A DNA stretch of 64,000 nucleotides, from assembly GCF_000725495.1 (NCBI RefSeq), contig NZ_JNZD01000007.1:248001-312000 (forward strand). The letters run 5' to 3'. Positions 44,218 through 52,816 of this stretch are shown here, one piece after another; the stretch's first letter is position 1, and each line of letters starts with the position of its first letter. The translations under genes and the position numbers were made by a program. Below the pieces are notes generated by a model, which was not told the DNA's origin, made no database searches, and saw nothing but the letters and a program-made list of their open reading frames with translations. The stretch is from Streptomyces aureus. Its GTDB lineage: Bacteria; Actinomycetota; Actinomycetes; Streptomycetales; Streptomycetaceae.

Positions 44218-47115
44218 TCAGCTGCAACCGCTCGTCGAGCCGCAGCCCTCGCAGATGTAGCAGGACCCGGCCCGCTGCATCTTCGTGCCACAGGAGAAGC
44301 AGAGCGGGGCGTCGGCCTGGATGCCCAGCTGCATCTCGACCAGCTCGGCGCTGGTGTGGACCTGCTTCGGCGCGGCCTCGGCCACGACGGCCTGGGGCTT
44401 CGGGGCGGCGACGGCCTTCAGCTCCTGCGCGAGGGGCGCCGACTGGGCCAGGCCCTCGACGTCGACCTCGTCCTCGGCGGGCTCGTAGGAACCCGTCTCC
44501 AGGTGGCGCTGACGCTCCTCGGCGGAGTGGATGCCGAGCGCGGAACGCGTCTCGAAGGGCAGGAAGTCCAGCGCCAGGCGGCGGAAGATGTAGTCGACGA
44601 TCGACTGCGCCATCCGCACGTCCGGGTCGTCCGTCATGCCGGCCGGCTCGAAGCGCATGTTCGTGAACTTCGAGACGTACGTCTCCAGCGGGACGCCGTA
44701 CTGCAGGCCCACCGAGACGGCGATCGAGAAGGCGTCCATCATGCCCGCGAGGGTCGAGCCCTGCTTCGACATCTTCAGGAAGACCTCGCCGAGACCGTCG
44801 TCGGGGTAGGAGTTGGCGGTCATGTAGCCCTCGGCGCCGCCGACCGTGAAGGAGGTCGTGATGCCGGGACGGCCCTTGGGCAGACGCTTGCGGACCGGGC
44901 GGTACTCGACGACCTTCTCGACCGCGGTACGGATGGTGTCCTCGGCCTTCGCCGTGACCTCGGCCTTCTCCTTCTCCTTGGTCTTGGCGGAGAGGGGCTG
45001 GCCGACCTTGCAGTTGTCGCGGTAGATCGCGAGCGCCTTGACGCCCATCTTCCACGCCTCGAAGTAGACCTCTTCGACGTCCTCGACGGTCGCCGTCTCC
45101 GGCAGGTTGACCGTCTTGGAGAGCGCGCCGGAGATCCACGGCTGGATCGCGGCCATCATGCGGACGTGGCCCATCGCGGAGATGGAGCGCTCGCCCATGG
45201 CGCAGTCGAACACCTCGTAGTGCTCGGTCCGCAGACCCGGGGCGTCGATCACATTGCCGTGCTCGGAGATGTGGGCGACGATCGCCTCGATCTGCTCCTC
45301 CTGGTATCCCAGGCGGCGCAGGGCCTGCGGCACGGTGCCGTTGACGATCTGCATCGAGCCGCCGCCGACCAGCTTCTTGAACTTGACCAGGGCGAGGTCG
45401 GGCTCGAGACCGGTGGTGTCGCAGGACATCGCGAGACCGATGGTGCCGGTGGGGGCGATGACGGAGGCCTGCGCGTTGCGGAAGCCGTTCTTCTCGCCGA
45501 GGCGGATCACGTCCTGCCAGGCCTCCGTGGCGGCGGCCCAGATCGGGGTGTCCAGGTCGTCCATGCGGACGGCCGCGGTGTTGGCGTCGGCGTGCTGCTT
45601 CATGACGCGCTGGTGGGGCTGCGCGTTGCGGGCGTAGCCGTCGTACGGTCCGACGACCGCGGCGAGCTCGGCGGAGCGCTTGTACGACGTACCCGTCATC
45701 AGGGAGGTGATGGCGCCGGCGAGCGCGCGGCCGCCGTCGGAGTCGTACGCGTGGCCGGTCGCCATCAGGAGGGCGCCGAGGTTGGCGTAGCCGATGCCCA
45801 GCTGACGGAAGGCGCGGGTGTTCTCGCCGATCTTCTCGGTCGGGAAGTCGGCGAAGCAGATGGAGATGTCCATCGCGGTGATGACCAGCTCGACGACCTG
45901 GGCGAAGCGCTCGACGTCGAAGGACTGGTGGCCCTTGCCGTCGTCCTTGAGGAACTTCATCAGGTTCAGCGAGGCGAGGTTGCAGGACGTGTTGTCCAGG
46001 TGCATGTACTCGCTGCACGGGTTCGAGCCGTTGATACGACCGGACTCCGGGCACGTGTGCCAGTGGTTGATCGTGTCGTCGTACTGGATGCCCGGGTCGG
46101 CGCAGGCCCAGGCGGCCTCGGCCATCTTGCGGAAGAGCGACTTGGCGTCGACCTTCTCGATGACCTCGCCGGTCATGCGCGAGGTGAGGCCGAAGGTGCC
46201 GCCCTCCTCGACCGCCTTCATGAACGTGTCGTTCACGCGGACCGAGTTGTTGGCGTTCTGGTACTGGACGGACGTGATGTCGTCGCCGCCCAGGTCCATG
46301 TCGAAGCCCGCGTCACGCAGGGCGCGGATCTTCTCCTCCTCCTTGACCTTGGTCTCGATGAAGTCCTCGATGTCGGGGTGGTCGACGTCCAGGATGACCA
46401 TCTTGGCCGCGCGGCGGGTGGCGCCGCCCGACTTGATCGTTCCTGCGGAGGCGTCGGCACCGCGCATGAAGGAGACGGGACCCGAGGCGTTGCCGCCGGA
46501 GGAGAGGAGCTCCTTGGAGGAGCGGATGCGGGAGAGGTTCAGGCCGGCGCCGGAGCCGCCCTTGAAGATCATGCCCTCTTCCTTGTACCAGTCGAGGATC
46601 GACTCCATGGAGTCGTCGACGGCCAGGATGAAGCAGGCGGAGACCTGCTGGGGCTGGGGGGTTCCGACGTTGAACCAGACCGGGCTGTTGAAGCTGAAGA
46701 TCTGGTGCAGGAGGGCGTAGGCCAGCTCGTGCTCGAAGATCTCGGCGTCGGCGGGGGAGGCGAAGTACTTGAAGTCCTCGCCGGCCTTCCGGTACGTCTT
46801 CACGATGCGGTCGATGAGCTGCTTGAGGCTCACCTCGCGCTGCGGGGTGCCGACGGCACCGCGGAAGTACTTGCTGGTGACGATGTTGACCGCGTTCACC
46901 GACCAGAAGCCGGGGAACTCGACGCCACGCTGCTCGAAGTTGACCGAGCCGTCGCGCCAGTTGGTCATGACGACGTCACGGCGCTCCCACTCCACCTCGT
47001 CGTACGGGTGCACGCCGGGGGTGGTGTGGATGCGCTCGATGCGCAGTCCCTTGCTGCCCTTGGCTCCGCCCTTCGCGCGGGAACCTCGTGCCGGACCGCT
47101 CGCCGTCTCTGTCAT
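44218..47115 (-). CDS. nrdJ: Adenosylcobalamin-dependent ribonucleotide reductase (class II)
   Basis: The product has 965 residues. ATG 47115 has GGGAGG 5 bases upstream. The ten-stranded barrel motifs are present: FNSPVWFNVGTPQPQQVSAC (active-site Cys), GGSGAGLNLSRIRSS, NPCSEYMHLDNTSCNLASLN (radical Cys region) and VIAPTGTIGLAMSCDTTG. The C-terminus has the cysteine-rich zinc or redox tail PLCFSCGTKMQRAGSCYICE followed by GCGSTSGCS. It makes deoxynucleotides with or without oxygen using coenzyme B12. It is preceded on the same strand by nrdR (163-bp gap), with NrdR boxes upstream of that gene. Confidence 0.97.
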   Translation of the reverse strand: MTETASGPARGSRAKGGAKGSKGLRIERIHTTPGVHPYDEVEWERRDVVMTNWRDGSVNFEQRGVEFPGFWSVNAVNIVTSKYFRGAVGTPQREVSLKQLIDRIVKTYRKAGEDFKYFASPADAEIFEHELAYALLHQIFSFNSPVWFNVGTPQPQQVSACFILAVDDSMESILDWYKEEGMIFKGGSGAGLNLSRIRSSKELLSSGGNASGPVSFMRGADASAGTIKSGGATRRAAKMVILDVDHPDIEDFIETKVKEEEKIRALRDAGFDMDLGGDDITSVQYQNANNSVRVNDTFMKAVEEGGTFGLTSRMTGEVIEKVDAKSLFRKMAEAAWACADPGIQYDDTINHWHTCPESGRINGSNPCSEYMHLDNTSCNLASLNLMKFLKDDGKGHQSFDVERFAQVVELVITAMDISICFADFPTEKIGENTRAFRQLGIGYANLGALLMATGHAYDSDGGRALAGAITSLMTGTSYKRSAELAAVVGPYDGYARNAQPHQRVMKQHADANTAAVRMDDLDTPIWAAATEAWQDVIRLGEKNGFRNAQASVIAPTGTIGLAMSCDTTGLEPDLALVKFKKLVGGGSMQIVNGTVPQALRRLGYQEEQIEAIVAHISEHGNVIDAPGLRTEHYEVFDCAMGERSISAMGHVRMMAAIQPWISGALSKTVNLPETATVEDVEEVYFEAWKMGVKALAIYRDNCKVGQPLSAKTKEKEKAEVTAKAEDTIRTAVEKVVEYRPVRKRLPKGRPGITTSFTVGGAEGYMTANSYPDDGLGEVFLKMSKQGSTLAGMMDAFSIAVSVGLQYGVPLETYVSKFTNMRFEPAGMTDDPDVRMAQSIVDYIFRRLALDFLPFETRSALGIHSAEERQRHLETGSYEPAEDEVDVEGLAQSAPLAQELKAVAAPKPQAVVAEAAPKQVHTSAELVEMQLGIQADAPLCFSCGTKMQRAGSCYICEGCGSTSGCS

Positions 47116-47278
47116 GCCGCCTCCCTGTAACAGGCTAAAACGCGCTCAAGTGCCGCGAACTTCCCGTGGCACGGTCTGTGTCTGATGCCGCGCGCGCCGC
47201 TGAGAACGGTCGTGCGCTGCAAGTCTGTGGTCGCCGCCCGCGGGCGGGCCCGGACGCCTCTAGGGGTCCGGTCCGCGG

Positions 47279-47830
47279 TCAGTCGGCGGCGGTTGCGGGC
47301 ACGGGAACCTCCGCGGTTCCACCGGGCCCGTGGTCGTTCTCCCGGCACACCGCGTCCGGGACGTCGTCGTCCGCGGCGGGGCGCTGATTCACCTGCCTGA
47401 GTTCCGCGATGGCGGCTTCGAAGTCGTCGAGCGAGTCGAAGGCCCGGTACACGGACGCGAACCTCATGTAGGCCACGAGGTCGAGTTCCTGCAAGGGTCC
47501 GAGTATGGCCAGCCCCACGTCGTGGGTGGTCAGCTCGGCGCTTCCGGTGGCTCGCACGGCCTCCTCGACCCGCTGCCCGAGCTGCGCGAGCGCATCCTCG
47601 GTGACGGGGCGTCCCTGGCACGCCTTGCGCACGCCGTTGATCACCTTGGTGCGGCTGAAGGGCTCGGTCACGCCTGAGCGCTTCACCACCATCAGCGAGC
47701 ACGTCTCCACGGTCGTGAAACGACGGGAGCAGTCGGGGCACTGGCGGCGCCTGCGGATCGCCGTGCCGTCGTCGGTCGTACGACTGTCGACGACGCGGCT
47801 GTCGGGGTGCCTGCAGAAGGGGCAGTGCAT
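47279..47830 (-). CDS. nrdR: Transcriptional repressor NrdR
   Basis: The product has 183 residues. The N-terminal zinc ribbon has two Cys pairs ([16 protein letters not shown] and [10 protein letters not shown]). The ATP-cone ([20 protein letters not shown], then RKACQGRPV) binds ATP or d[23 protein letters not shown] is the conserved end of the cone. It represses ribonucleotide reductase genes when dATP is abundant. The C-terminal 30 residues are a variable tail. GAAGGAGGG precedes the ATG. It is cotranscribed with nrdJ and controls itself. Confidence 0.96.
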   Translation of the reverse strand: MHCPFCRHPDSRVVDSRTTDDGTAIRRRRQCPDCSRRFTTVETCSLMVVKRSGVTEPFSRTKVINGVRKACQGRPVTEDALAQLGQRVEEAVRATGSAELTTHDVGLAILGPLQELDLVAYMRFASVYRAFDSLDDFEAAIAELRQVNQRPAADDDVPDAVCRENDHGPGGTAEVPVPATAAD

Positions 47831-47939
47831 GGCTCCAACCCTCCTTCACAGCACGACTCAGGAACCTCGCGGGACCTCAGGGGCCCCACGAAGCAGCCTC
47901 AAGCATAGGCGATGCCCGGAGGTCCGGAGACCCGGGGGA

Positions 47940-47984
47940 CCACAACTTCTGGGATGCCTGCGCAATCCAACCACTAGATGTGGG
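47940..47984. promoter_or_regulatory. Pair of NrdR boxes upstream of nrdR-nrdJ
   Basis: CCACAACTTCTGGG (47940-47953) and CCACTAGATGTGGG (47971-47984) both resemble the NrdR-box palindrome (CCACA-N-TGTGG type). Their starts are 31 bp apart, three helical turns, so two NrdR oligomer faces line up. They lie 110-155 bp before the nrdR start. Confidence 0.65.
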
Positions 47985-48274
47985 GATCGGCTCGTGAATT
48001 CGCCCACGACGCGCGTGTCGTACACGTAAGGGCACGTGCCGCACAGGCATACCCATCCCGGACACACGGGGATAGCGTGGCCGACGCACGGAAGGCGCCG
48101 GTCCCCGGTCGGCCGGGCACCGGATGGCAGACTGGGCGACGGCCCAGGTCAGCCGGTACGGCCGCCGCCTCCGGCGGTGAAGGGTACAGCAAACGGCCCT
48201 TTTGTCCGCCAGAGGTACGTGGCCGGTCATACACCCGGACACATGCGCACGTCAGGCAATTCGCGGTTTTTCAC

Positions 48275-48290
48275 TCGAACGTGTGTTTGG
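48275..48290 (+). promoter_or_regulatory. SOS (LexA) box of lexA
   Basis: TCGAACGTGTGTTTGG matches the actinobacterial LexA operator TCGAACATGTGTTCGA at 13 of 16 positions. It overlaps a -35-like TTTGGC, and TACTAC (16 bp further) is a plausible -10. LexA would repress its own gene from here. Confidence 0.8.
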
Positions 48291-48349
48291 CGCAACCTTT
48301 CGAAAGCTACTACCGTTGTGCAGCAGGGAGACCATCGAGAGGGGCCGAC

Positions 48350-49126
48350 GTGACCACCACCGCAGACAGCGCCACCATCACCGCCCAGGACCGCTCCCAG
48401 GGCCGACTCGAGCCGGTGCATGTGATGAACGAATCCGCGAACCATGAGGGGCCAAAGCGCTCCCTGCCCGGCCGACCTCCAGGCATCCGGGCGGACAGTT
48501 CGGGACTCACGGACCGGCAGCGCCGGGTGATCGAGGTGATCCGGGACTCCGTGCAGCGGCGCGGCTACCCACCGTCGATGCGGGAGATCGGGCAGGCCGT
48601 CGGCCTCTCCAGCACCTCCTCCGTCGCCCATCAGCTGATGGCGCTGGAGCGCAAGGGCTTCCTGCGGCGCGACCCGCACCGGCCGCGCGCGTACGAGGTG
48701 CGCGGCTCGGACCAGTCGTCGGTACAGCCGACGGACACGGCGGGCAAGCCGGCCGCTTCGTACGTCCCGCTCGTCGGGCGGATCGCCGCCGGTGGCCCGA
48801 TCCTGGCCGAGGAGTCGGTCGAGGACGTGTTCCCGCTCCCCCGCCAGCTCGTCGGTGACGGAGAGCTGTTCGTCCTGAAGGTCGTCGGCGACTCGATGAT
48901 CGAGGCCGCGATCTGCGACGGGGACTGGGTGACGGTCCGCCGCCAGCCCGTCGCCGAGAACGGCGACATCGTCGCCGCGATGCTGGACGGCGAAGCCACG
49001 GTGAAGCGCTTCAAGCGCGAGGACGGGCACGTGTGGCTGCTGCCGCACAACTCGGCGTACCAGCCGATCCCCGGTGACGAGGCGACCATCCTCGGAAAGG
49101 TCGTCGCCGTCCTGCGCCGGGTGTGA
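48350..49126 (+). CDS. lexA: SOS repressor LexA
   Basis: The product has 258 residues. GTG 48350 has GAGAGGGG upstream. The winged helix is [20 protein letters not shown] followed by [20 protein letters not shown]. The self-cleavage site is Ala-Gly in [11 protein letters not shown]. The catalytic Ser is in [11 protein letters not shown] and the Lys in [11 protein letters not shown]. An N-terminal extension of about 50 residues before the winged helix is usual in Streptomyces. RecA filaments trigger self-cleavage after DNA damage. The neighbour on the other side of its terminator, a DinG-like helicase, is a likely functional partner. Confidence 0.97.
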   Translation: MTTTADSATITAQDRSQGRLEPVHVMNESANHEGPKRSLPGRPPGIRADSSGLTDRQRRVIEVIRDSVQRRGYPPSMREIGQAVGLSSTSSVAHQLMALERKGFLRRDPHRPRAYEVRGSDQSSVQPTDTAGKPAASYVPLVGRIAAGGPILAEESVEDVFPLPRQLVGDGELFVLKVVGDSMIEAAICDGDWVTVRRQPVAENGDIVAAMLDGEATVKRFKREDGHVWLLPHNSAYQPIPGDEATILGKVVAVLRRV

Positions 49127-49452
49127 CACCGCGACGGGCGGTCCGCCGCCCCCGCCCCTGACCGGGCCCCGGAACCAACTGCGCCGGTTCCGGGGTCCTG
49201 TGCGTTTTCGGGCCGGGAGCCTCGACCGGGGATGCCCGGTCCGGGACCGCCGGGTCCCGGAGCCTTGCGACCACCGAACAGGACCGGGGCCCAGCAGGCA
49301 CCAGAACCCTGGACCGGCGAACAGACGTCGGCGATCCCGGATGGCCGAACAAGAGCTGAGGCCCGGAGCGCCGGACGGACACCGGGACCCGGACGTCCCG
49401 GCAGGCGCCGGGGCCGGGCGGTGTCGCCGTCGGTGTCAGCTCCGGGGCGGGG
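49127..49452. other. Intergenic region between convergent lexA and dinG-like genes
   Basis: Nothing coding is visible. The hairpin CCCCGGAACC (49167-49176) / GGTTCCGGGG (49186-49195) with a 9-base loop serves lexA and may also act on the leftward gene. The remainder has loose CCGGGxCC repeats. Confidence 0.6.
49167..49195. terminator. Terminator of lexA
   Basis: A 10-bp perfect stem, 40 bp after the lexA stop, between convergent genes. Confidence 0.8.
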
Positions 49453-51471
49453 TTACGCGTCCTCCGGTTCCGCCGATTCGTCGGCGGGCTCCGGCGCGGG
49501 CTCCTCGGTCATGCGGGCCTTCTCGTCGATCGCCGCGAGGGATCTACGGGCCTGGCCCGGGTCCGTGGTGTACCAGAAGTCCGGGAGCGAGGCCTTCAGA
49601 TAGCTGCCGTAGCGGGCGGTGGCCAGACGCTGGTCCAGCACGGCGACCACACCCCGGTCCCCGGAAGCGCGGACGAGTCGGCCGGCGCCCTGGGCCATGA
49701 GGAGGGCGGCATGGGTGGCGGCGACGGACATGAAGCCGTTGCCCCCCTTCTCCTCGACCGCCTTCTGGCGCGCGCTCATCAGCGGGTCGTCGGGGCGGGG
49801 GAAGGGGATCTTGTCCATGACGACCAGCTGGCAGCTGGGGCCCGGCACGTCCACGCCCTGCCAGAGCGAGAGCGTGCCGAACAGACAGGTCTTCGGATCG
49901 GCCGCGAAGTTCTTGATCAGCTCGCCGAGCGTCTCCTCGCCCTGGAGCAGGATCGGGTACTCGGGGATGCGGGTCCGCAGTTCCTCGGCCGCGAGCTGGG
50001 CCGCGCGCATCGAGGAGAAGAGGCCGAGGGTGCGCCCGCCGGCGGCCTGGATCAGCTCGGTGAGCTCGTCCAGCATGTCCCCGCGATCGGCGTCACGCGC
50101 CGGGCGGGACAGATGCCGGGCGACATAGAGGATGCCCTGCCGGGGGTAGTCGAAGGGCGAGCCGACGTCGACGCCCTTCCACTGCGGGAGGTCGTCGCCC
50201 TCGGTGCCCTCCGGGGGGAGGCCCATGGAGGCTCCCACACCGTTGAAGTCGCCGCCGAGCTTGAGGGTCGCCGAGGTCAGGACGACCGACCGGTCGGCGA
50301 AGAGCTTCTCCCTGAGGAGCCCGGACACGTTCATCGGGGCGACGCGGAGCGAGGCGCCGAAGCGGTCGTGCCGTTCGTACCAGACGACGTCGTACTCGGA
50401 GCCGTTCGCGATGCGCTCCGCCACGGAGTGCACGGACTCGACGGACGCCAGGGCCTGCTTGCGCACCGCGTCCTCGTCCTGGACGGACTTGTCGCGGGTG
50501 GAGCCCAGGGCGGTGATCACCGTGCGGGCGGCGTCACGCAGGGCCATCAGCGCGTACCCGAGGTCCTCGGGGATCTCCTCGATACGACCCGGCAGGGCCA
50601 GCTCCATCAGACGCTCGAAGCCCTCGGCGGCGGTCTGGAGCTGGTCGGCGGCCTTCTCGTTGACGAGCTTGGCGGCACGGCGCACGGCACGGTTGACCTG
50701 TCCGGACGTGAGCTCGCCGGTGGCCACGCCGGTGACCCGGGACACCAGCTCGTGGGCCTCGTCCACGATCAGCACCTCGTGCTGCGGCAGGACCGGCGCG
50801 CCCTCGATGGCGTCGATCGCGAGCAGCGCGTGATTGGTGACGACGACCTCGGCGAGCTTGGCCCGCTCGCGGGCCATCTCGGCGAAGCACTCCGCCCCGT
50901 AGGCGCACTTGGTGGCGCCGAGGCACTCCCGGGAGGACACCGACACCTGGCCCCAGGCCCGGTCGGAGACACCGGGGGTGAGGTCGTCCCGGTCGCCGGT
51001 CTCGGTCTCGTCCGCCCAGTCCCGCAGCCGCAGCAGGTCCTGTCCCAGCTTGCTGGTGGGCGCGGCCGCCTCGAACGGGTCGAAGAGGCCCTCCTCCTCG
51101 TCCTGCGGCACGCCCTCGTGCAGGCGGTGCAGGCACAGGTAGTTCGACCGGCCCTTCAGCATCGCGAACTCGGGCCGCCGGCGCAGCAGCGGGTGCAGCG
51201 CGTCGACGGTGCGCGGGAGGTCCCGCTCCACGAGCTGGCGCTGGAGCGCGAGGGTGGCCGTCGCCACGACGACCCGCTCTCCGTGCGCGAGCGCGGGCAC
51301 CAGATAGCCGAGGGACTTTCCGGTGCCGGTGCCCGCCTGGATCAGCAGGTGGGAGTTGTCGTCGATGGCCGCGGCGACGGATTCGGCCATGGTCACCTGG
51401 CCGGGGCGCTCCGTGCCGCCGACGGCGGTGACGGCGGCATGCAGGAGTTCGGGGAGTGAGGGCTTTGTCAT
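49453..51471 (-). CDS. DinG-like ATP-dependent DNA helicase (XPD family)
   Basis: The product has 672 residues. Walker A is AGTGTGKSLGYLVPALA, the DEAH box VLIVDEAHELVSR, motif III VVLTSATL and motif VI AQGAGRLVRASGDRG. Four cysteines (NYLCLHRL, then RECLGATKCAYGAECFAEMA) form the iron-sulfur cluster typical of XPD/DinG helicases. It unwinds forked or R-loop DNA and is often part of the SOS response. Its place beside lexA supports a DNA-damage role. No SOS box was seen just upstream of its start at 51471. Confidence 0.93.
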   Translation of the reverse strand: MTKPSLPELLHAAVTAVGGTERPGQVTMAESVAAAIDDNSHLLIQAGTGTGKSLGYLVPALAHGERVVVATATLALQRQLVERDLPRTVDALHPLLRRRPEFAMLKGRSNYLCLHRLHEGVPQDEEEGLFDPFEAAAPTSKLGQDLLRLRDWADETETGDRDDLTPGVSDRAWGQVSVSSRECLGATKCAYGAECFAEMARERAKLAEVVVTNHALLAIDAIEGAPVLPQHEVLIVDEAHELVSRVTGVATGELTSGQVNRAVRRAAKLVNEKAADQLQTAAEGFERLMELALPGRIEEIPEDLGYALMALRDAARTVITALGSTRDKSVQDEDAVRKQALASVESVHSVAERIANGSEYDVVWYERHDRFGASLRVAPMNVSGLLREKLFADRSVVLTSATLKLGGDFNGVGASMGLPPEGTEGDDLPQWKGVDVGSPFDYPRQGILYVARHLSRPARDADRGDMLDELTELIQAAGGRTLGLFSSMRAAQLAAEELRTRIPEYPILLQGEETLGELIKNFAADPKTCLFGTLSLWQGVDVPGPSCQLVVMDKIPFPRPDDPLMSARQKAVEEKGGNGFMSVAATHAALLMAQGAGRLVRASGDRGVVAVLDQRLATARYGSYLKASLPDFWYTTDPGQARRSLAAIDEKARMTEEPAPEPADESAEPEDA

Positions 51472-51874
51472 AGCGCTGCCAGCCTACGGGGCGCCACTGA
51501 CAACCGGGCGATCAAGTCCGCAACCGACGGCGTGATCAGGGCGGGCTCGGCGCGAGGGGTCAGGCCGGGCGCGGGGAGGGGAATCACGGCCGGTGAAGGG
51601 GCCCGGGCGGCGGTCCGTGGAGCGGCGGGACCGGCGGGCGTCTCCCGGGCGGCCGGGACGACGGACGGCCTGGCAGCCGGGACGGCGGGCGGCCGATCGT
51701 CAGGGACGGCGGTTGGCCGGTCGTCCGGGACGGCGGGCGGTCGGGGCACAGGGACTCCTCAGCGAGGATCCGGATCCCCTCGGCGGGGAACCGGGTCCTC
51801 CTCGGCAGGGACCGGTGTCCTCCTCGGCGGGAAACCGGATCGGACGACCGGCGGTCGGACCGGGGACGGCGGCT
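51472..51874. repeat. Intergenic region with two short minisatellites (24 bp and 22 bp)
   Basis: GGACGGCGGGCGGCCG-like units of 24 bp start at 51680, 51704 and 51728. CTCGGCGGGGAACCGG-like units of 22 bp start at 51779, 51801 and 51823. A leftward frame over the first array reads Ala-Val-Pro-Asp-Asp-Arg-Pro repeats but lacks a ribosome site, so I do not call a gene. Confidence 0.75.
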
Positions 51875-52777
51875 CTACAGCAGATCGCGCAGGGCCCGGT
51901 CCCGGATCATGAGGGCCGCCCGTTTGCCGGGCAGGTCGACCTCGGCCGAGAACCGGAAGCCCCCGCTCAGGAACGCGGACACGGACGGGGTGTTGCGGAG
52001 ATCGGGTTCGGCGACGACCCGGGCGCACGCGGGACGCCGGTCGAGCACCTGGTCGGCGACGGCCCTGAGCAGGGTGGAGCCGAGGCCACGCCCGCGGTCG
52101 GCGACACCGCCGATGAGGAGATGGACGCCGGTGTCGTGGGGGCGGGCGGGGTAGTGGCGCGCCAGCGGATCGAGATCGGCGCGGTAGATCTCCCAGTAGC
52201 TCATCGGGGTGCCGTCGAGCACGCCGAGGCAGGGGACGCTGCGTCCGTCGCCGTCGAGCTGCCGCCGCAGATGGTCCTCGACCACGGTCTCGGGTCCGGC
52301 CAGCTCCCAGAACTCCGCGACGGCCGGATCGTTCATCCAGCGGTGGACGAGGGGCACGTCACGGCCGGACCGCACCGGGACGAGCTGGAAGACACCCGCG
52401 GGTGTCTTGGCCGGTCCCCAGCCGCCGACCTGGTCGAGAAGGTCGTCCTCGACCGGGAAGGGGTCCGGGGAGCCGTACGGGTCCCGTCCCGAGGAGCCGT
52501 ACGAGGAGCTGTACAGGTCCCCTCCCGGGGAACCGCCCGTGGAGCCGTCCGGAATCCCGTACGCGGCCGTCCCCTCCCCCGTCCGGTCGCGGGCTCCGGT
52601 GTCCGCGGCGAACAGCGCGATCAGTTCGTCGGTCAGGCGCAGGTCGAGGGTGTCCTCGCAGTCTGTGCTCGGGCGCGGGGCGGATCCGGTGGCCGCTTGG
52701 TCGGCGGACCCGGATCCCGGGTCGGCTCGGGGGGCGCGGGCGGTACCGGCGTCGGTGCTCTCGTCGGTGGGAGGCAC
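51875..52777 (-). CDS. Siderophore-type GNAT acyltransferase (IucB/RhbD-like)
   Basis: The product has 300 residues. GTG 52777 has AGAGGAG 9 bases upstream. Residues 1-125 are low complexity (Gly/Ser/Asp/Tyr repeats such as SSSYGSSGRDPYGSPDP). Residues 130-300 are a GNAT domain of the siderophore acetyltransferase subgroup: PLVHRWMNDPAVAEFWE, MSYWEIYRADLDPLARHY, GVHLLIGGVADRGRGLGSTL (acetyl-CoA loop) and VAEPDLRNTPSVSAFLSGGF. It should acylate a hydroxylamine or amine on the siderophore precursor. It is the last gene of a three-gene locus, 39 bp after the synthetase. Confidence 0.87.
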   Translation of the reverse strand: MPPTDESTDAGTARAPRADPGSGSADQAATGSAPRPSTDCEDTLDLRLTDELIALFAADTGARDRTGEGTAAYGIPDGSTGGSPGGDLYSSSYGSSGRDPYGSPDPFPVEDDLLDQVGGWGPAKTPAGVFQLVPVRSGRDVPLVHRWMNDPAVAEFWELAGPETVVEDHLRRQLDGDGRSVPCLGVLDGTPMSYWEIYRADLDPLARHYPARPHDTGVHLLIGGVADRGRGLGSTLLRAVADQVLDRRPACARVVAEPDLRNTPSVSAFLSGGFRFSAEVDLPGKRAALMIRDRALRDLL

Positions 52778-52816
52778 GGCGACGCTCCTCTCGGGAGACG
52801 GGACGGGTCATGTCCC

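Larger units (their letters stand above)
47831..48349. promoter_or_regulatory. Divergent regulatory region of nrdR-nrdJ and lexA
   Basis: This 519-bp gap has no gene. NrdR boxes lie at 47940-47984 and an SOS box at 48275-48290. In between is unremarkable GC-rich sequence with a hairpin-forming stretch near 48090-48130. The two control systems are therefore about 290 bp apart and separate. Confidence 0.7.

Noticed and set aside
44356..47130. A 924-codon rightward open frame opposite nrdJ
   Set aside because: It is the antisense shadow of a highly conserved ribonucleotide reductase and contains no known motifs.
47921..47940. Possible B12 riboswitch box (GGTCCGGAGACCCGGG) near nrdR
   Set aside because: It resembles a B12 box only on the + strand, pointing away from nrdR-nrdJ and lying 400 bp before lexA. 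The rest of the riboswitch fold is missing.
51468..51749. Leftward 93-codon frame with Ala-Val-Pro-Asp-Asp-Arg-Pro repeats
   Set aside because: It is created by the 24-bp minisatellite, lacks a ribosome site and overlaps the start of the helicase gene.
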